53,595 nt of DNA from Pseudopedobacter sp. (GCA_014378105.1 JACMOI010000042.1:1-53595); one strand, 5' to 3'; counted from the first letter of the stretch, positions 8,641 through 18,661 are shown. Notes: a model not told the origin generated them from the sequence alone. Numbers and translations: made by a program.

Positions 8641-9807
8641 TTAAGCCTTCTTTATCAACCTCGCTACAAACATGGTATCTCCTTTAGCTTGATAACCTTT
8701 TATGAGCGTTTGCTCTTCAACTTCTAGATTAAAATTTTTGCAAAGCCATTGAGCTTGGTCTTCGTTTTCTTCTTTAAAAACAGAACAAGTGATATAAATT
8801 AATGGCTTTCCAGGTTTTAGATATTTCACCACATTTATGGCGATCTTCCTTTGTAGATCTGAATAGAATTTAATTTTATGCGTTGCAAATTGACTCATCA
8901 TTTCGGGAGTGCGCCCCCAAGTACCTGAACCGCTACAAGGAGCATCCAAAATAATTCCATCAAACTCGTAATCATGTAAAAACAGATCCTGATTCTCGGT
9001 CAAATCAAATAGTTTACGCTGATACCCTCTAATTCCTGCTAAGGCAAAACGTTCTTGAAGGTTATCCAAAATTGATTCCCTATTATCCGAAACTAACAAT
9101 TTAATATCAGGCTGCTCGTCATATAATAATAAAGATTTACCACCAGATGCAGCACAGCAGTCCCACCATTTATCCCATTTCTGAGGTTTAAAAAACTTGC
9201 CTGCCTTTTGCGAAGACATGTCCTGAACCTCGTAAATGCTTTTATCTAAAATAATTTGATCTAATTTTGTGCCGTTGGGTAATGCAAAAGTCTGTTCATT
9301 AACTTGAGTGAACCGAGTTTCAGCTTCACTCAATAATTTTACAATACGCTTTTCTTGTCCTCGCTTTACTCGGATGAACAAATCAGGCTGAATAAAATGA
9401 GATTTAAAAAAAGTTGGTGTTTCTATCCCTTCTGAAAGGTGATCGGCAAATGGAAAAACGTCAGCTAAAAAGAAATCAGGGTATTGTTGCTTAACAAGTT
9501 TTAGCTTTTCCTCTATTGAAAGATGAACCAATTCATCCCATTCGCATTTAAAATGATTCAAAAAAGAGTTTGGTTGTTCGTTACATAGAAACTCAGCAAT
9601 TACTAACCTATTTTCTTGTGTTTCTTGCTTTAAGATATTTCCTAATCTAAAATGATTGTACATCAATCGACTGGCAATTCGGCGATCTTTAGATCCCATT
9701 TGCTTATTTTGTCTGTAATGCAGCGCTAAAAACCGATGAAGAGGTTGATCTAAATTATATTGCGCTAAAATATTTTGGAAGGTGCTAAGTTGATGAATTG
9801 CCTTCAT
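8641..9807 (-). CDS. RsmB/NOP-family RNA cytosine methyltransferase
   Basis: A 388-residue class I SAM-dependent methyltransferase of the RsmB/Nop2/Sun family, which makes 5-methylcytosine in RNA. Both catalytic cysteines are present: DAPCSGSGTWGR (motif IV) and YITCSVFKEENEDQ (motif VI). The SAM-binding region WDCCAASGGKSLLL is also clear. The N-terminal ~150 residues replace the NusB-like domain of classic RsmB. It is the last gene of a leftward operon, starting one base after the stop of the lipoprotein gene. The rRNA or tRNA target is not determinable. Confidence 0.92.
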   Translation of the reverse strand: MKAIHQLSTFQNILAQYNLDQPLHRFLALHYRQNKQMGSKDRRIASRLMYNHFRLGNILKQETQENRLVIAEFLCNEQPNSFLNHFKCEWDELVHLSIEEKLKLVKQQYPDFFLADVFPFADHLSEGIETPTFFKSHFIQPDLFIRVKRGQEKRIVKLLSEAETRFTQVNEQTFALPNGTKLDQIILDKSIYEVQDMSSQKAGKFFKPQKWDKWWDCCAASGGKSLLLYDEQPDIKLLVSDNRESILDNLQERFALAGIRGYQRKLFDLTENQDLFLHDYEFDGIILDAPCSGSGTWGRTPEMMSQFATHKIKFYSDLQRKIAINVVKYLKPGKPLIYITCSVFKEENEDQAQWLCKNFNLEVEEQTLIKGYQAKGDTMFVARLIKKA

Positions 9808-9808
9808 C

Positions 9809-11074
9809 TTAATTTACCTTTTTTAATTGACCCGATTCGAACTTCATTACCATTAAACTGCTGTTATAATATCCTGTTTTGGAATCTTTTACAAAAGCAA
9901 AGTCATTATGGATCCCATCATAATTCTGCTTTTCAACTAAACTCATAAAATCTTTTCCTTTTTCATTCATCAATGATGCAAAATAGTAGCCAATATCAAA
10001 ACCTTTAACTGCATATTCGCTAGGCTCTAACTGAAATTTAGATCTATAATTCTTGATAAAAACAGCACCTCTCCCATACTTATAATTCACCTGATAAGAA
10101 GAAGTTGTGTATGCATTTAATCGCTCCATGATACCATAGTCTAAAAACGAAGCTCGCTCCCAACCCGGGTGCCCAACTACAGTGATTTGATAAGTTTCAC
10201 TTAGCTTAATTAACTCTTTAAAAATATCTGCTAAAAATAAACGATCTGTTGCTGGTAACACCACCACGTTAGAGCCCGTAGGACTTAAATATTTAAATAC
10301 GTTAGCCATTCCAACAGCTTTGATTCCGATTTCGCTTACTGGAATTCCCTTAGCTAAACTATCCATTCCTTTTTTAAATGGTACGGCATATTTATACTCA
10401 TCAGCCTGACCACTTCTAATCAAAACTACTTTCTTTGGTTTTAACTTTTGCTTTATAAAAGATGCTGCTTTAAAAGCATGTTGATCTAAAGAATTGTTAA
10501 TACTTACTAAATATGGATTTTGGAATAAATCAGGATCTGATGCTGCTAGAGGCGATACCATTGGAATTTTTAAATTCCTACTATAAATAGAAAAAGTTTT
10601 AATTCCATTAGGAAAAACCGGACCGACTACTAAATTAGAGGCTTTAATTGCCCCTTTTGCGGCTAAATTTGCCAACTGAGTTGGATCATCCTTAGAATCA
10701 AAAACCTGAAGCTTATAATTTACTTTTGCATTTTGATGAGCCACAGAATCCACTCCCATTTTAAACCCCTGGTAAAAGTCAATTGCAATCTCTGATTTTT
10801 TCATATCACTAAGATTGGCATTTTGATAATTTACAGCACCTAAATCAAATGGCAAAATCAAAGAAATAATCATTTCTTCTGGGGATTTTGTTTTCTCAGA
10901 AGGTTCTAATTCCTTAATTACTGGTTCTTCTTTCTGTTTATCCGGTGCTGGCGTTGGCCCTTTTTTTGTTGGAGCAGTTTTAGGCGAACAAGCACTTAAA
11001 AACACCCCTAACAAAAAAATTCCTATTATTTTATTCCCACTCAATCGTTGCAGGCGGTTTAGAACTGATATCAT
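9809..11074 (-). CDS. Periplasmic-binding-protein-like lipoprotein
   Basis: A 421-residue lipoprotein with lipobox LSAC at about residues 26-29 after a hydrophobic segment. A Pro/Lys-rich linker (residues ~30-60) leads to a type I periplasmic-binding fold (branched-chain amino-acid receptor/LpoA-like): [55 protein letters not shown]. Homologues are usually labelled ABC substrate-binding proteins, but no transporter genes are adjacent. The ATG lies 44 bases inside the end of guaA; a later TTG at 11044 is a possible alternative start. The overlap with guaA and 1-base gap to the rsmB-like gene indicate one operon. Confidence 0.85.
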   Translation of the reverse strand: MISVLNRLQRLSGNKIIGIFLLGVFLSACSPKTAPTKKGPTPAPDKQKEEPVIKELEPSEKTKSPEEMIISLILPFDLGAVNYQNANLSDMKKSEIAIDFYQGFKMGVDSVAHQNAKVNYKLQVFDSKDDPTQLANLAAKGAIKASNLVVGPVFPNGIKTFSIYSRNLKIPMVSPLAASDPDLFQNPYLVSINNSLDQHAFKAASFIKQKLKPKKVVLIRSGQADEYKYAVPFKKGMDSLAKGIPVSEIGIKAVGMANVFKYLSPTGSNVVVLPATDRLFLADIFKELIKLSETYQITVVGHPGWERASFLDYGIMERLNAYTTSSYQVNYKYGRGAVFIKNYRSKFQLEPSEYAVKGFDIGYYFASLMNEKGKDFMSLVEKQNYDGIHNDFAFVKDSKTGYYNSSLMVMKFESGQLKKVN

Positions 11075-12563
11075 ACACTACTCGGTTAACTCCTTTTATA
11101 TTATTGATGATCTCATTAGATATTTTAGCCAACAAATCATAAGGTAAATGACTCCAATCTGCAGTCATTCCATCTACTGATTCCACAGCTCTTAAAGCGA
11201 CTACGTTTTCGTACGTACGTTCATCGCCCATTACGCCAACAGATTGAACAGGCAAATAAATTGCTCCTGCCTGCCAAACTTTATCATACCACCCAGAATC
11301 TTTTAAATTCTTGATATAGATATGATCTGCCTCTTGTAATATACCCACTTTTTCAGGAGTAATATCTCCTAAAATTCTAATTGCTAAGCCAGGACCGGGA
11401 AATGGGTGACGACCTAAAATATCATCTGGTAAACCTAAAGCCTTTCCAACCCTACGTACTTCATCCTTAAATAAGGATTTTAATGGCTCAACAATTTTTA
11501 ACTTCATAAAGTCAGGTAAACCGCCAACGTTATGGTGTGATTTAATAGTTGCAGACGGACCTCCGTTTACCGAAACTGATTCTATCACATCCGGATAGAT
11601 TGTTCCTTGCGCCAGCCATTTTACATCATTAATCTGATGAGCTTCATCATCAAATACTTCTATAAAAACCCTGCCAATTGCTTTTCTTTTCAATTCTGGA
11701 TCTGATAATCCTTTTAACGCGTCATAGAATCTTTGCTTAGCATCAACCCCTTTAACGTTTAAACCCAGTGTTTTATAAGAATCTAAAACCGATTCAAACT
11801 CATTTTTTCTTAATAGACCGTTGTCAACAAAAATACAATGCAAGTTTTTTCCAACTGCCTGATGTAGTATCAATGCCGCAACAGAAGAATCAACCCCACC
11901 TGACAAGCCCAAAACTATCTTATCATCCTGCAATTGCTCTTTTAAATCTTTAATGGTATCATCTGCGAAAGCAAATGGTGTCCAATCTTGTGAACATCCA
12001 CAAATATCAATTAAGAAGTTTTGCAATAATTGTTTTCCATCTGTTGAGTGTGTCACCTCCGGATGAAATTGAATGCCATAAGTTTGGGTTCCCTTAATTT
12101 GATAAGCAGCTACCTTTACGGTATCCGTACTTGCTATAATTTCAAATTCTTCTGGAATTTCTTTGATGGTATCGCCATGAGACATCCAAACCTGAGATCG
12201 TAAAGGCAAATGCTGCATTAAAGTGTTATTGCTATGGATGTATTCTAAATTTGCTCTTCCATATTCTCTAATTTCAGACGGAGTAACTAATCCCCCTGAA
12301 TGTTGAGCAATATATTGTGCACCATAGCAAACACCCAATAAAGGTAATTTACCGTGAAATTGACTAAAATCTATTTGTGGCGCATCAGCCTGACGAACTG
12401 ACGAAGGACTACCTGAAAGGATTATTCCTTTTGTATATCCATCAATTTCAGGAATTTTATTAAACGGATGTATCTCACAATAAACATTCAATTCGCGAAC
12501 TCTTCTAGCGATAAGTTGGGTATATTGGGAACCGAAATCTAGGATCAGAATTTTCTCTTGCAT
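11031..12563 (-). CDS. guaA: GMP synthase (glutamine-hydrolysing)
   Basis: A 510-residue enzyme converting XMP to GMP with glutamine and ATP, the last step of guanine nucleotide synthesis. The class I glutaminase domain (residues ~1-190) has nucleophile Cys79 in LLGVCYGAQ and the His/Glu pair in [11 protein letters not shown]. The ATP-pyrophosphatase domain has the P-loop [11 protein letters not shown]. The C-terminal dimerisation domain ends KPPATIEWE, the family's conserved terminus. I chose ATG 12563, starting [16 protein letters not shown], over an upstream TTG at 12569. All catalytic parts are intact. It heads the operon with the lipoprotein and RNA methyltransferase genes. Confidence 0.98.
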   Translation of the reverse strand: MQEKILILDFGSQYTQLIARRVRELNVYCEIHPFNKIPEIDGYTKGIILSGSPSSVRQADAPQIDFSQFHGKLPLLGVCYGAQYIAQHSGGLVTPSEIREYGRANLEYIHSNNTLMQHLPLRSQVWMSHGDTIKEIPEEFEIIASTDTVKVAAYQIKGTQTYGIQFHPEVTHSTDGKQLLQNFLIDICGCSQDWTPFAFADDTIKDLKEQLQDDKIVLGLSGGVDSSVAALILHQAVGKNLHCIFVDNGLLRKNEFESVLDSYKTLGLNVKGVDAKQRFYDALKGLSDPELKRKAIGRVFIEVFDDEAHQINDVKWLAQGTIYPDVIESVSVNGGPSATIKSHHNVGGLPDFMKLKIVEPLKSLFKDEVRRVGKALGLPDDILGRHPFPGPGLAIRILGDITPEKVGILQEADHIYIKNLKDSGWYDKVWQAGAIYLPVQSVGVMGDERTYENVVALRAVESVDGMTADWSHLPYDLLAKISNEIINNIKGVNRVVYDISSKPPATIEWE

Positions 12564-12673
12564 GGGCAAAGATAAAAATTTAATTAAGGGTGCTTCATAT
12601 ATTTAACGATTTCATGAAGCTAAAATGAACGATGATTTGTAATTTAGATGAATAAGGAAAATAAACTCATGAA

Positions 12674-13297
12674 ATGAAAAGCATCTTTTGTAAAATTTCA
12701 ATCGTATTAAGTATTTCATCATTAATACTCAGTTCATGCAAAAGATTTCATAATCGTTCGAATGTCATAGAGGCCAATCAAAGTATTTTAGATACCGCCC
12801 AGCGATATATTGTTTTAGCAAAAGACAGTAACAAGACAACACAAGACACTGTATCAAATACCATAATCTCAACAGATACATTAAACAAAAATAAAGTTTT
12901 AAGTTCTCCAGAAGCCTTGGTCGCTTATGCCATAACTTTAGAAGGATCTCCTTATTTATATGGATCACAAGATCCTGAGAAAGGATTCGATAACTCAGGC
13001 TTTGTGAATTATGTTTTTCAGCATTTTGGAATTGAAGTCCCACGCTTTAGTGGTGAATTTTCTAAAGTTGGGGAGCCTATTGCTATTTCAGCTGCTGGAC
13101 CAGGGGATATTATACTTTTCTCAATTACAGATATCAAAAAAATATCTGTAGGACATGTAGGTATTATAACATCTGAAGTTGGCGAGCCTGTGTCATTTAT
13201 TCACGCAACTTCAGGTAAATTTAAAGGGGTAGTTATTACCAAAATGAATTCTCATTATCAAAAACGATTAATGGGTATCAGAACTTTATTTAGATAG
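12674..13297 (+). CDS. NlpC/P60-fold lipoprotein lacking the catalytic Cys
   Basis: A 207-residue protein with lipobox LSSC (residues 19-22), a Ser/Thr-rich linker and a C-terminal NlpC/P60 (C40) domain from about residue 80. Family landmarks are clear: GSPYLYGS, GFDNSGFVNYVF, EVPRFSGEF, GPGDIILF, VGHVGII and FIHATSG. The nucleophile normally found in FDCSGF is Asn107 here (AAC at 12992-12994), while His161 and His177 remain. Family members cut peptidoglycan peptide bonds; this one should lack that activity and may only bind cell wall. The adjacent downstream M20 peptidase gene begins 4 bases after the stop, so they form an operon. Confidence 0.88.
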   Translation: MKSIFCKISIVLSISSLILSSCKRFHNRSNVIEANQSILDTAQRYIVLAKDSNKTTQDTVSNTIISTDTLNKNKVLSSPEALVAYAITLEGSPYLYGSQDPEKGFDNSGFVNYVFQHFGIEVPRFSGEFSKVGEPIAISAAGPGDIILFSITDIKKISVGHVGIITSEVGEPVSFIHATSGKFKGVVITKMNSHYQKRLMGIRTLFR

Positions 13298-13301
13298 CAT
13301 T

Positions 13302-14747
13302 ATGAAAAAAATTCTAAAATATGTTGGAATAATTATCATCATTTTGATTGCTTTTGTGCTTTTCAAAACGTTTACTTTTAAGAGTAAACAAATGAAAGAA
13401 GCACAGGTGCCTTTGTTAAAATTAGGCGATTCCTGTGTTGTTCATCTACAAAAAGCGATACAGTTCGAAACTATTTCTTACGATGATCCTAAGCAAATGG
13501 ATAGTAGTCAGTTCAAAGGCTTTCAGCAATTTCTGATGCAAACTTATCCTTTGGTTTTTTCTAAAATGACTTTAGAGAAGGTGAACAATTTTAGTTTGAT
13601 TCTACATTGGAAAGGAAAATCGGCGACAGCCAAGCCTATTATTTTAATGGCCCACCAAGATGTAGTTCCCATTGAAAAAGCAACATTAAATAAATGGGAT
13701 GCTAAGCCGTTTTCAGGTCAGATAAAAAATGACTTTATTTATGGACGGGGAGCTATAGATGATAAAGGCAGTTTAATATCCATTTTAGAAAGTGCCGAGT
13801 TACTGTTAAAGCAAAGCTTTATACCCGAAGCAGATATTTATTTTGTATTTGGACACGATGAGGAAATATCTGGTTTTAAGGGTGCAAAAGTGATGGCACA
13901 ACTTTTTGCCGATAGAAAAATATCCCCCGCTTTTGTTTTGGATGAGGGAGGAATTATTACTGAATACAAAGTTCCCGGATTAAACAAAACTGCTGCCGTT
14001 GTAGGTATTGCAGAAAAAGGGTATCAAACATTAGAATTAAAAATCAATATTCCGGGAGGACACTCGTCCATGCCAGAAGAGCATACTGCAATTGATGAGA
14101 TGGCTAAAGCAGTGGTAAAATTAAAGGAAAATCAGTTTAAACCAGAAATTACCCCCATAGTAAAAAGCTTTTTGAGTTATATTGGACCGGAGATGCCATT
14201 TATAAGCAAAATGGCCATGGCAAATCAAGGTCTATTTAAACCTATGATTATCAGTAATTATGCAAAATCAGCTGCTGGTAACGCAACTATTAGAACAACA
14301 ACTGCTACAACTATTTTTAATGCAGGCATTAAGGAGAATCTAATTCCTGGCGAAGCACAAGTTACTGTTAATTTTAGAACGCAACCAGGAGTGAGCAGAC
14401 AAGATGTGATTGATCATGTAAAAAAAGTAATTAATAACGATTCTATAAAAATTACTCCAATAGGAAAAGGAAATGAACCTAAACAAGTAGCAAATGTTGA
14501 TGACCCCACTTTTAAATATATCCAAAAAACCATTTCTGCTTTTCATCAAAATATTATTGTTGCACCATATTTAGTTTTAGGTGCTACCGATGCAAGATAT
14601 TTTGGAAACATCACTTCTCAAATATTTCGCTTTAGTCCATTTACCGATCCTGAAGGTTTTCATGGAGTAAATGAGCGAATCAAAATTTCAGAATATAAAA
14701 AGGGCATTAGCTTTTATTATGAGTTGATAAAGAATTATAAACCTTAG
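13302..14747 (+). CDS. M20-family metallopeptidase (PM20D1/carboxypeptidase S-like)
   Basis: A 481-residue zinc peptidase with an N-terminal membrane anchor (residues ~5-25), so the catalytic part faces the periplasm. Metal-binding motifs of the M20 family are intact: MAHQDVVP, GRGAIDDKGS, FGHDEEISG (general base Glu) and LDEGG. The C-terminal His is in GFHGVNERI. The dimerisation/lid domain lies in between (GGHSSMP). The size and layout fit the N-acyl-amino-acid/carboxypeptidase S branch rather than DapE. It starts 4 bases after the NlpC/P60-like gene and is probably co-transcribed with it. Confidence 0.93.
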   Translation: MKKILKYVGIIIIILIAFVLFKTFTFKSKQMKEAQVPLLKLGDSCVVHLQKAIQFETISYDDPKQMDSSQFKGFQQFLMQTYPLVFSKMTLEKVNNFSLILHWKGKSATAKPIILMAHQDVVPIEKATLNKWDAKPFSGQIKNDFIYGRGAIDDKGSLISILESAELLLKQSFIPEADIYFVFGHDEEISGFKGAKVMAQLFADRKISPAFVLDEGGIITEYKVPGLNKTAAVVGIAEKGYQTLELKINIPGGHSSMPEEHTAIDEMAKAVVKLKENQFKPEITPIVKSFLSYIGPEMPFISKMAMANQGLFKPMIISNYAKSAAGNATIRTTTATTIFNAGIKENLIPGEAQVTVNFRTQPGVSRQDVIDHVKKVINNDSIKITPIGKGNEPKQVANVDDPTFKYIQKTISAFHQNIIVAPYLVLGATDARYFGNITSQIFRFSPFTDPEGFHGVNERIKISEYKKGISFYYELIKNYKP

Positions 14748-14799
14748 TCCATCAATCTTTTTTGGAAAGCTTTTTGTAAAATACAATGAAAAAAATATC

Positions 14800-15003
14800 A
14801 TGAAAAACCAACAAGACCCAAAAGATTTAAAAAATAATACTGACAATGAAAAAATCACCAACGAGGATGGAAAAATCGTTAACAAGAAAACCGAAAACAC
14901 ACATGAAGCCACTAACAAATAAAATTGGATACCTGATGTTAATGAAGAATTTGGTGATGATTTTGTCCTTCCAGATGAAGAAGGTGATGATATAAAATAT
15001 TAA
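14800..15003 (+). pseudogene. Small acidic protein gene with an in-frame TAA at codon 41
   Basis: Reading from ATG 14800, 40 codons (MKNQQDPKDLKNNTDNEK, ... EATNK) end at TAA 14920-14922. The same frame then stays open for 26 more codons of highly acidic, sensible sequence (NWIPDVNEEFGDDF ... DEEGDDIKY) to TAA at 15001. The two halves look like one 67-residue hydrophilic protein whose codon 41 changed from CAA (Gln) to TAA. It could be a real nonsense mutation, a sequencing error, or a 40-residue short protein followed by chance sequence. No family recognised. It sits between the M20 peptidase gene and a convergent gene. Confidence 0.5.
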
Positions 15004-15021
15004 ACTTGCTTAATGATTAAT

Positions 15022-15876
15022 TTAAATCTTTTTAAAGCTAACTCGCGGTTTGCCCTCGCTAATGGTATAATAGCTTCTCCCATCCTTTAAAAATCCTATA
15101 GCTTCTCCTTGCTTTTCTGGATTATAAGGTAAGCCTATAAAAGCTCGTTTTAAACATTGCGGGATGGTCTCGTTTGGTTGTCTATCCCAGTAAAAAACAT
15201 TGATGTAAGATTTTATAATCACTTCTTTTCCGTCTCTGGAAATATCACCAGCAGTAATTCCCTTTGAACCTTTTTCACCTGGGAAGAACAATTTTATTCT
15301 CTTTTTTAAAGTGATGATTTTATTTGGCTGGCTATTTAATGGCGCTGAATATACAGCTACTGAATCTTCTCTCTTAGAGACAATGTAAATCTCTTGATCC
15401 TTTTCGTCTATCATCAAGCATTCTGCATCTCGGGCGCCATCTGGATATTTAAATTTTAATTCGGTAACGTTTTTAACACTTAATTCCGTCGAACTTTTAA
15501 CTGATAGACTGGGTTCGTCAAATTTATAAATGCTGATGTAATTTCTTTGGGCATTATTATCGCCAATATCGCCTACAAAAATTTGTGCTCTACCTGATTG
15601 TGGTGTGTATAAAGCGATATCTTCACAGTCTATCACTTCTTTTTTAAATAAATATTTAGCTATGATTTTGGTTTTGTTATCAATCAGAAATACCCTTCCT
15701 TCGTCGCCACTATCATTGTGAACCCACATCAAGTCATCGTTTTTAGAGGAAACAACCAAACCAGAACATTCGCTTATTTCACTTTCGAGAAGCTTTTGAT
15801 CAGTAAGAAAACCTCCTAAAAGAATAAAAAAACCAATCAGTAAATAGCTTTTGTTTTTAAGCAGAAATGACTTCAT
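15022..15876 (-). CDS. Exported beta-propeller-like protein of unknown function
   Basis: A 284-residue protein with an N-terminal hydrophobic segment (YLLIGFFILLGGFL, residues ~11-24) that is a signal peptide or anchor. The rest alternates short beta-strand-like segments: SGLVVSSKNDDLMWVHNDSGD, VFLIDNKTK, CEDIALY, QIFVGDIGDNNAQR, YIVSKRED, KEVIIKS, YYTISEGKP. The spacing suggests a beta-propeller (WD40/NHL-like), and acidic GDIGDN and HNDSGD loops could bind metal. I cannot name the family. The start overlaps the end of the dCMP deaminase gene by 20 bases, so it is the last gene of that leftward operon. Confidence 0.75.
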   Translation of the reverse strand: MKSFLLKNKSYLLIGFFILLGGFLTDQKLLESEISECSGLVVSSKNDDLMWVHNDSGDEGRVFLIDNKTKIIAKYLFKKEVIDCEDIALYTPQSGRAQIFVGDIGDNNAQRNYISIYKFDEPSLSVKSSTELSVKNVTELKFKYPDGARDAECLMIDEKDQEIYIVSKREDSVAVYSAPLNSQPNKIITLKKRIKLFFPGEKGSKGITAGDISRDGKEVIIKSYINVFYWDRQPNETIPQCLKRAFIGLPYNPEKQGEAIGFLKDGRSYYTISEGKPRVSFKKI

Positions 15877-16324
15877 CTTCCAGCTTTAAACAAGAAACGC
15901 CAAATTTATTCAAGAAATCAACGCCTTCATCGTTTTGTAAACCTTTATAAGCAGCATAAGAATCTTTAAAAAAAACCTCTTTAATCCCTGATGATAATAT
16001 TAATCTAGCGCAAGCAATACAAGGAGAAAGCGTAGTATACAACGTTGCTCCTTGTATTTGAGCGCCATTTTTTATGGCATATAAAATAGCATTTTCCTCT
16101 GCATGCAATGCTAGAGAACAACTATTCCTTGAGTCTCTAGGGCAACCATCTTCTGGCCATTCTTCATCGCAGTTATGCGTATTAGCCGGCGGACCGTTAT
16201 AGCCTATTGAAATAATCCGAGTGTCTTTGGTCAGCACAGCGCCTACATGATTTTTTACGCAATGCGAACGCTTTGCTAAATCATCAGCCAAATTCATGAA
16301 AATTTCATTGAACGTCAATTTCAT
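15857..16324 (-). CDS. dCMP deaminase family protein
   Basis: A 155-residue zinc deaminase. The HAE motif (His74, catalytic Glu76 in LHAEENAIL) and the PCxxC motif (Cys102, Cys105 in SPCIACARL) form the zinc site. The insertion with NCDEEWPEDGCPRDSRNSC before it matches deoxycytidylate deaminases rather than CDA or TadA. The expected reaction is dCMP to dUMP, feeding thymidylate synthesis; it is cytoplasmic. It starts one base after the FHS transporter stop and overlaps the next gene by 20 bases, so the three genes are one operon. The related ComEB name is possible but not needed. Confidence 0.93.
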   Translation of the reverse strand: MKLTFNEIFMNLADDLAKRSHCVKNHVGAVLTKDTRIISIGYNGPPANTHNCDEEWPEDGCPRDSRNSCSLALHAEENAILYAIKNGAQIQGATLYTTLSPCIACARLILSSGIKEVFFKDSYAAYKGLQNDEGVDFLNKFGVSCLKLEDEVISA

Positions 16325-16325
16325 T

Positions 16326-17753
16326 TTAATGACCTGCCGTTAGTTTTTTATCAAAATCAATTCCTTGTTTTCTTAATATTCCACTTACTTTCCAAGCATA
16401 AAATGCTAAATAAATAAAACACAATACCCCTACAATATAGCTGTATTGAATACCTGTAAATTCTGATAAGTATCCTTGTGACCAGCTGATAATTCCACCT
16501 CCCATAATCATCATAATTAAGAAACTGCTGCCTTGACTGGTGTTTTTACCTAAACCACTTACCGCTAATGTGAAAATGCAAGGCCACAATGTACTACAGA
16601 ATAAACCCACACTGATAAATGCATAAACACTAACCATTCCGCTGGTGAACATTCCTATAAATAAGGCTACAATCCCTAATAATGAAAATATCAATAACAT
16701 TCTAGCAGGATTTCCTTTACTCATCATATCCGCTGCTATTAAAACTAAAATTACTAAAGCATAAATATAAAATGGTGTCAAATTATGTTTTGCAATAGCG
16801 TTCACTAATAAGAAAACACCGAACGCCAAATAAGGCGCTATAAATCTAAATATCTTTTGTTTGGTCATATTATCAGTAAAAGCTTCGACAGCGCCAGTCC
16901 ATCTTCCAATCATTAAACTAGCCCAGTATAGGGAAATATAAGGAGCAATCTCTTTTAACTGGAATCCTAAATCCTTCTCCATATATGCAGGTAAATTACT
17001 TGCTGTCGAAACCTCAACACCTACATAAACGAAAATAGCAACCATTCCCATTACTAATTGTGGATATTTTAAAGCTGACCCTTTAACGTTCTCATCTACT
17101 TTTGCCTCAACTAAGGTTGGTTTATCAGGCAAGGAAGATAGTTTCAAGAAAATAGCCACTAATAAAAATGCCACTCCAACAACTAAATAAGGGATTTTAA
17201 CACTCTCAATACTAATATCAGTATTCACATTGGTACTAGATCCAAATATTGCAAAACTTACAATGAGCGGCCCTATTGTTGTTCCAAAATTATTTACCCC
17301 ACCTGCTAAAATTAATCTTTGAGAACCTGTACTAATAGGCCCTAAAGCAATTGCCAACGGGTTAGCCACCGTTTGCTGTAGCGAAAAACCTAATGCCACC
17401 ACAAATAAACCTGTTAACATCAAAGGAAATGATTGAAGATTTGCTGCGGGATAAAATAATAAAGTACCCAGGGCAGAAATAGATAATCCTAACGCCAAAC
17501 TATTTTTGTAGCCCAAGGTATTGATCAAATCTTTTTTCATCAATACACAAATTCCATTGTAAATAAGAGCCCCAACTGTATAGGCGATATAAAATGCCAA
17601 TGAAACCCATTGACTTTGACTTTGAGTTAAATCAAAAGCCTTTTTAAATACTGGAATTAAAATATCATTACTGGCAGCAACAAAGCCCCAAAAAAAGAAT
17701 ACAGTAGCCAGTGGGACAAATTGTGCCCAGTTTGTTTTAGAATTTTGTTCCAT
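16326..17753 (-). CDS. Sugar MFS transporter, FHS (FucP-like) family
   Basis: A 475-residue transporter with about 12 helices. ATVFFFWGFVAASNDILIPVFKKAF split over residues ~17-41 is the FucP/GluP (fucose, glucose/galactose) signature, and GVEVSTASNLPAYM and GLFCSTLWPCIFTLAVSGLG are further family motifs. These are sugar:H+ symporters. The specific sugar is unknown, and no sugar-catabolic genes adjoin. It heads an operon with dCMP deaminase and the propeller-like gene. The promoter region (17754-17923) is shared with the divergent LysE gene. Confidence 0.93.
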   Translation of the reverse strand: MEQNSKTNWAQFVPLATVFFFWGFVAASNDILIPVFKKAFDLTQSQSQWVSLAFYIAYTVGALIYNGICVLMKKDLINTLGYKNSLALGLSISALGTLLFYPAANLQSFPLMLTGLFVVALGFSLQQTVANPLAIALGPISTGSQRLILAGGVNNFGTTIGPLIVSFAIFGSSTNVNTDISIESVKIPYLVVGVAFLLVAIFLKLSSLPDKPTLVEAKVDENVKGSALKYPQLVMGMVAIFVYVGVEVSTASNLPAYMEKDLGFQLKEIAPYISLYWASLMIGRWTGAVEAFTDNMTKQKIFRFIAPYLAFGVFLLVNAIAKHNLTPFYIYALVILVLIAADMMSKGNPARMLLIFSLLGIVALFIGMFTSGMVSVYAFISVGLFCSTLWPCIFTLAVSGLGKNTSQGSSFLIMMIMGGGIISWSQGYLSEFTGIQYSYIVGVLCFIYLAFYAWKVSGILRKQGIDFDKKLTAGH

Positions 17754-17923
17754 TTTAGAATTTGGTTTAAACTAATTTCGTGATTAATGGTATTAATTAA
17801 GCTAATTAAAGCTTTTTTTACAAGAAAAAAGAAAATAAATAACATCTCCCTAATTTAAATTAAACTAGGGATTTCCTTTTGAAAATCGCATATTCGCAAT
17901 ACAGATAACCATAGAATCATTAC

Positions 17924-18553
17924 ATGCTAGAGCTTATCGTTTCGGGAATTGGTTTAGGAATTATTCTTTCTTTCTTAACAGGTCCTGTATTTTTCGCCTT
18001 AATTAAAACAAGCATAGAAAAAGGGTTTTATGCTGGTCTAGCTTTAGCTTCGGGTGTAGTCGTTAGTGATTTCATTTACATGAGTATCACCCTATTTGGA
18101 ACTTCTTTCCTAAGTTTCGAAAGTAAATACCGAATCCCTATCGGAATAGTTGGAAGTATCGTTTTACTAAGTATTGGGCTATATTATTTACTTAAGAAAG
18201 TGAAAATCACTTACCAGGATGAAACGTCAAGGATTAAACATGCAGGTTACTTTTTCAAAGGATTTTTCATGTGTATATTTAATCCTTTTATCCTAATTTA
18301 TTGGGTGAGTGTAACTAGCGGGGTATATTCCATATATGGAGATTTGACTTCTCGTGAAATTATTCCTTTTTTTGGTGCTATACTCATTACCTTGTTCGGT
18401 ATGGACACACTTAAAGCTTATTTCGCCCATAAAATGAGATATAAGATTAAGGAAAGTGCGATCAGAACTTTAAATAGAGTTGCAGGATCTTTAATCATAG
18501 TTTTCGCTCTAAAGCTCATTTATAACTTGATCTTCACCCATACGCTCCTTTAA
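17924..18553 (+). CDS. LysE-family translocator
   Basis: A 209-residue protein with six predicted helices. The LysE/RhtB family signature is at the N-terminus (SFLTGPVFFALIKTSIEKGF), and CIFNPFILIYW in the fourth helix carries the conserved NP. The family exports amino acids such as lysine, threonine or homoserine lactones; the substrate cannot be told here. It is a single gene with a terminator directly downstream and diverges from the FHS transporter gene. Confidence 0.9.
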   Translation: MLELIVSGIGLGIILSFLTGPVFFALIKTSIEKGFYAGLALASGVVVSDFIYMSITLFGTSFLSFESKYRIPIGIVGSIVLLSIGLYYLLKKVKITYQDETSRIKHAGYFFKGFFMCIFNPFILIYWVSVTSGVYSIYGDLTSREIIPFFGAILITLFGMDTLKAYFAHKMRYKIKESAIRTLNRVAGSLIIVFALKLIYNLIFTHTLL

Positions 18554-18602
18554 GATGATAAATGATGCTAAATAACTTATCATAAAAGTTTTGTAGAAAT
18601 AA

Positions 18603-18637
18603 AAAAAGACCTTTATCTTATCAATAAAGGTCTTTTT
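18603..18637. terminator. Bidirectional terminator between the LysE gene and purF
   Basis: AAAAAGACCTTTAT and ATAAAGGTCTTTTT form a 14-bp perfect stem with a 7-base loop, between convergent genes. Confidence 0.85.
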
Positions 18638-18661
18638 AAGTAGTATGAATTTGATAAAAAA

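Noticed and set aside
12567-12574. TATCTTTG on the minus strand directly before the guaA ATG
   Set aside because: It fits the -7 consensus but would start transcription inside the first codons, and no -33 motif is present; probably chance.
14688-14918. 76-codon minus-strand ORF between the M20 peptidase gene and the propeller-like gene
   Set aside because: Low-complexity Phe/Ser/Leu-rich reading of the opposite strand of the small acidic ORF; the plus-strand reading is more protein-like.
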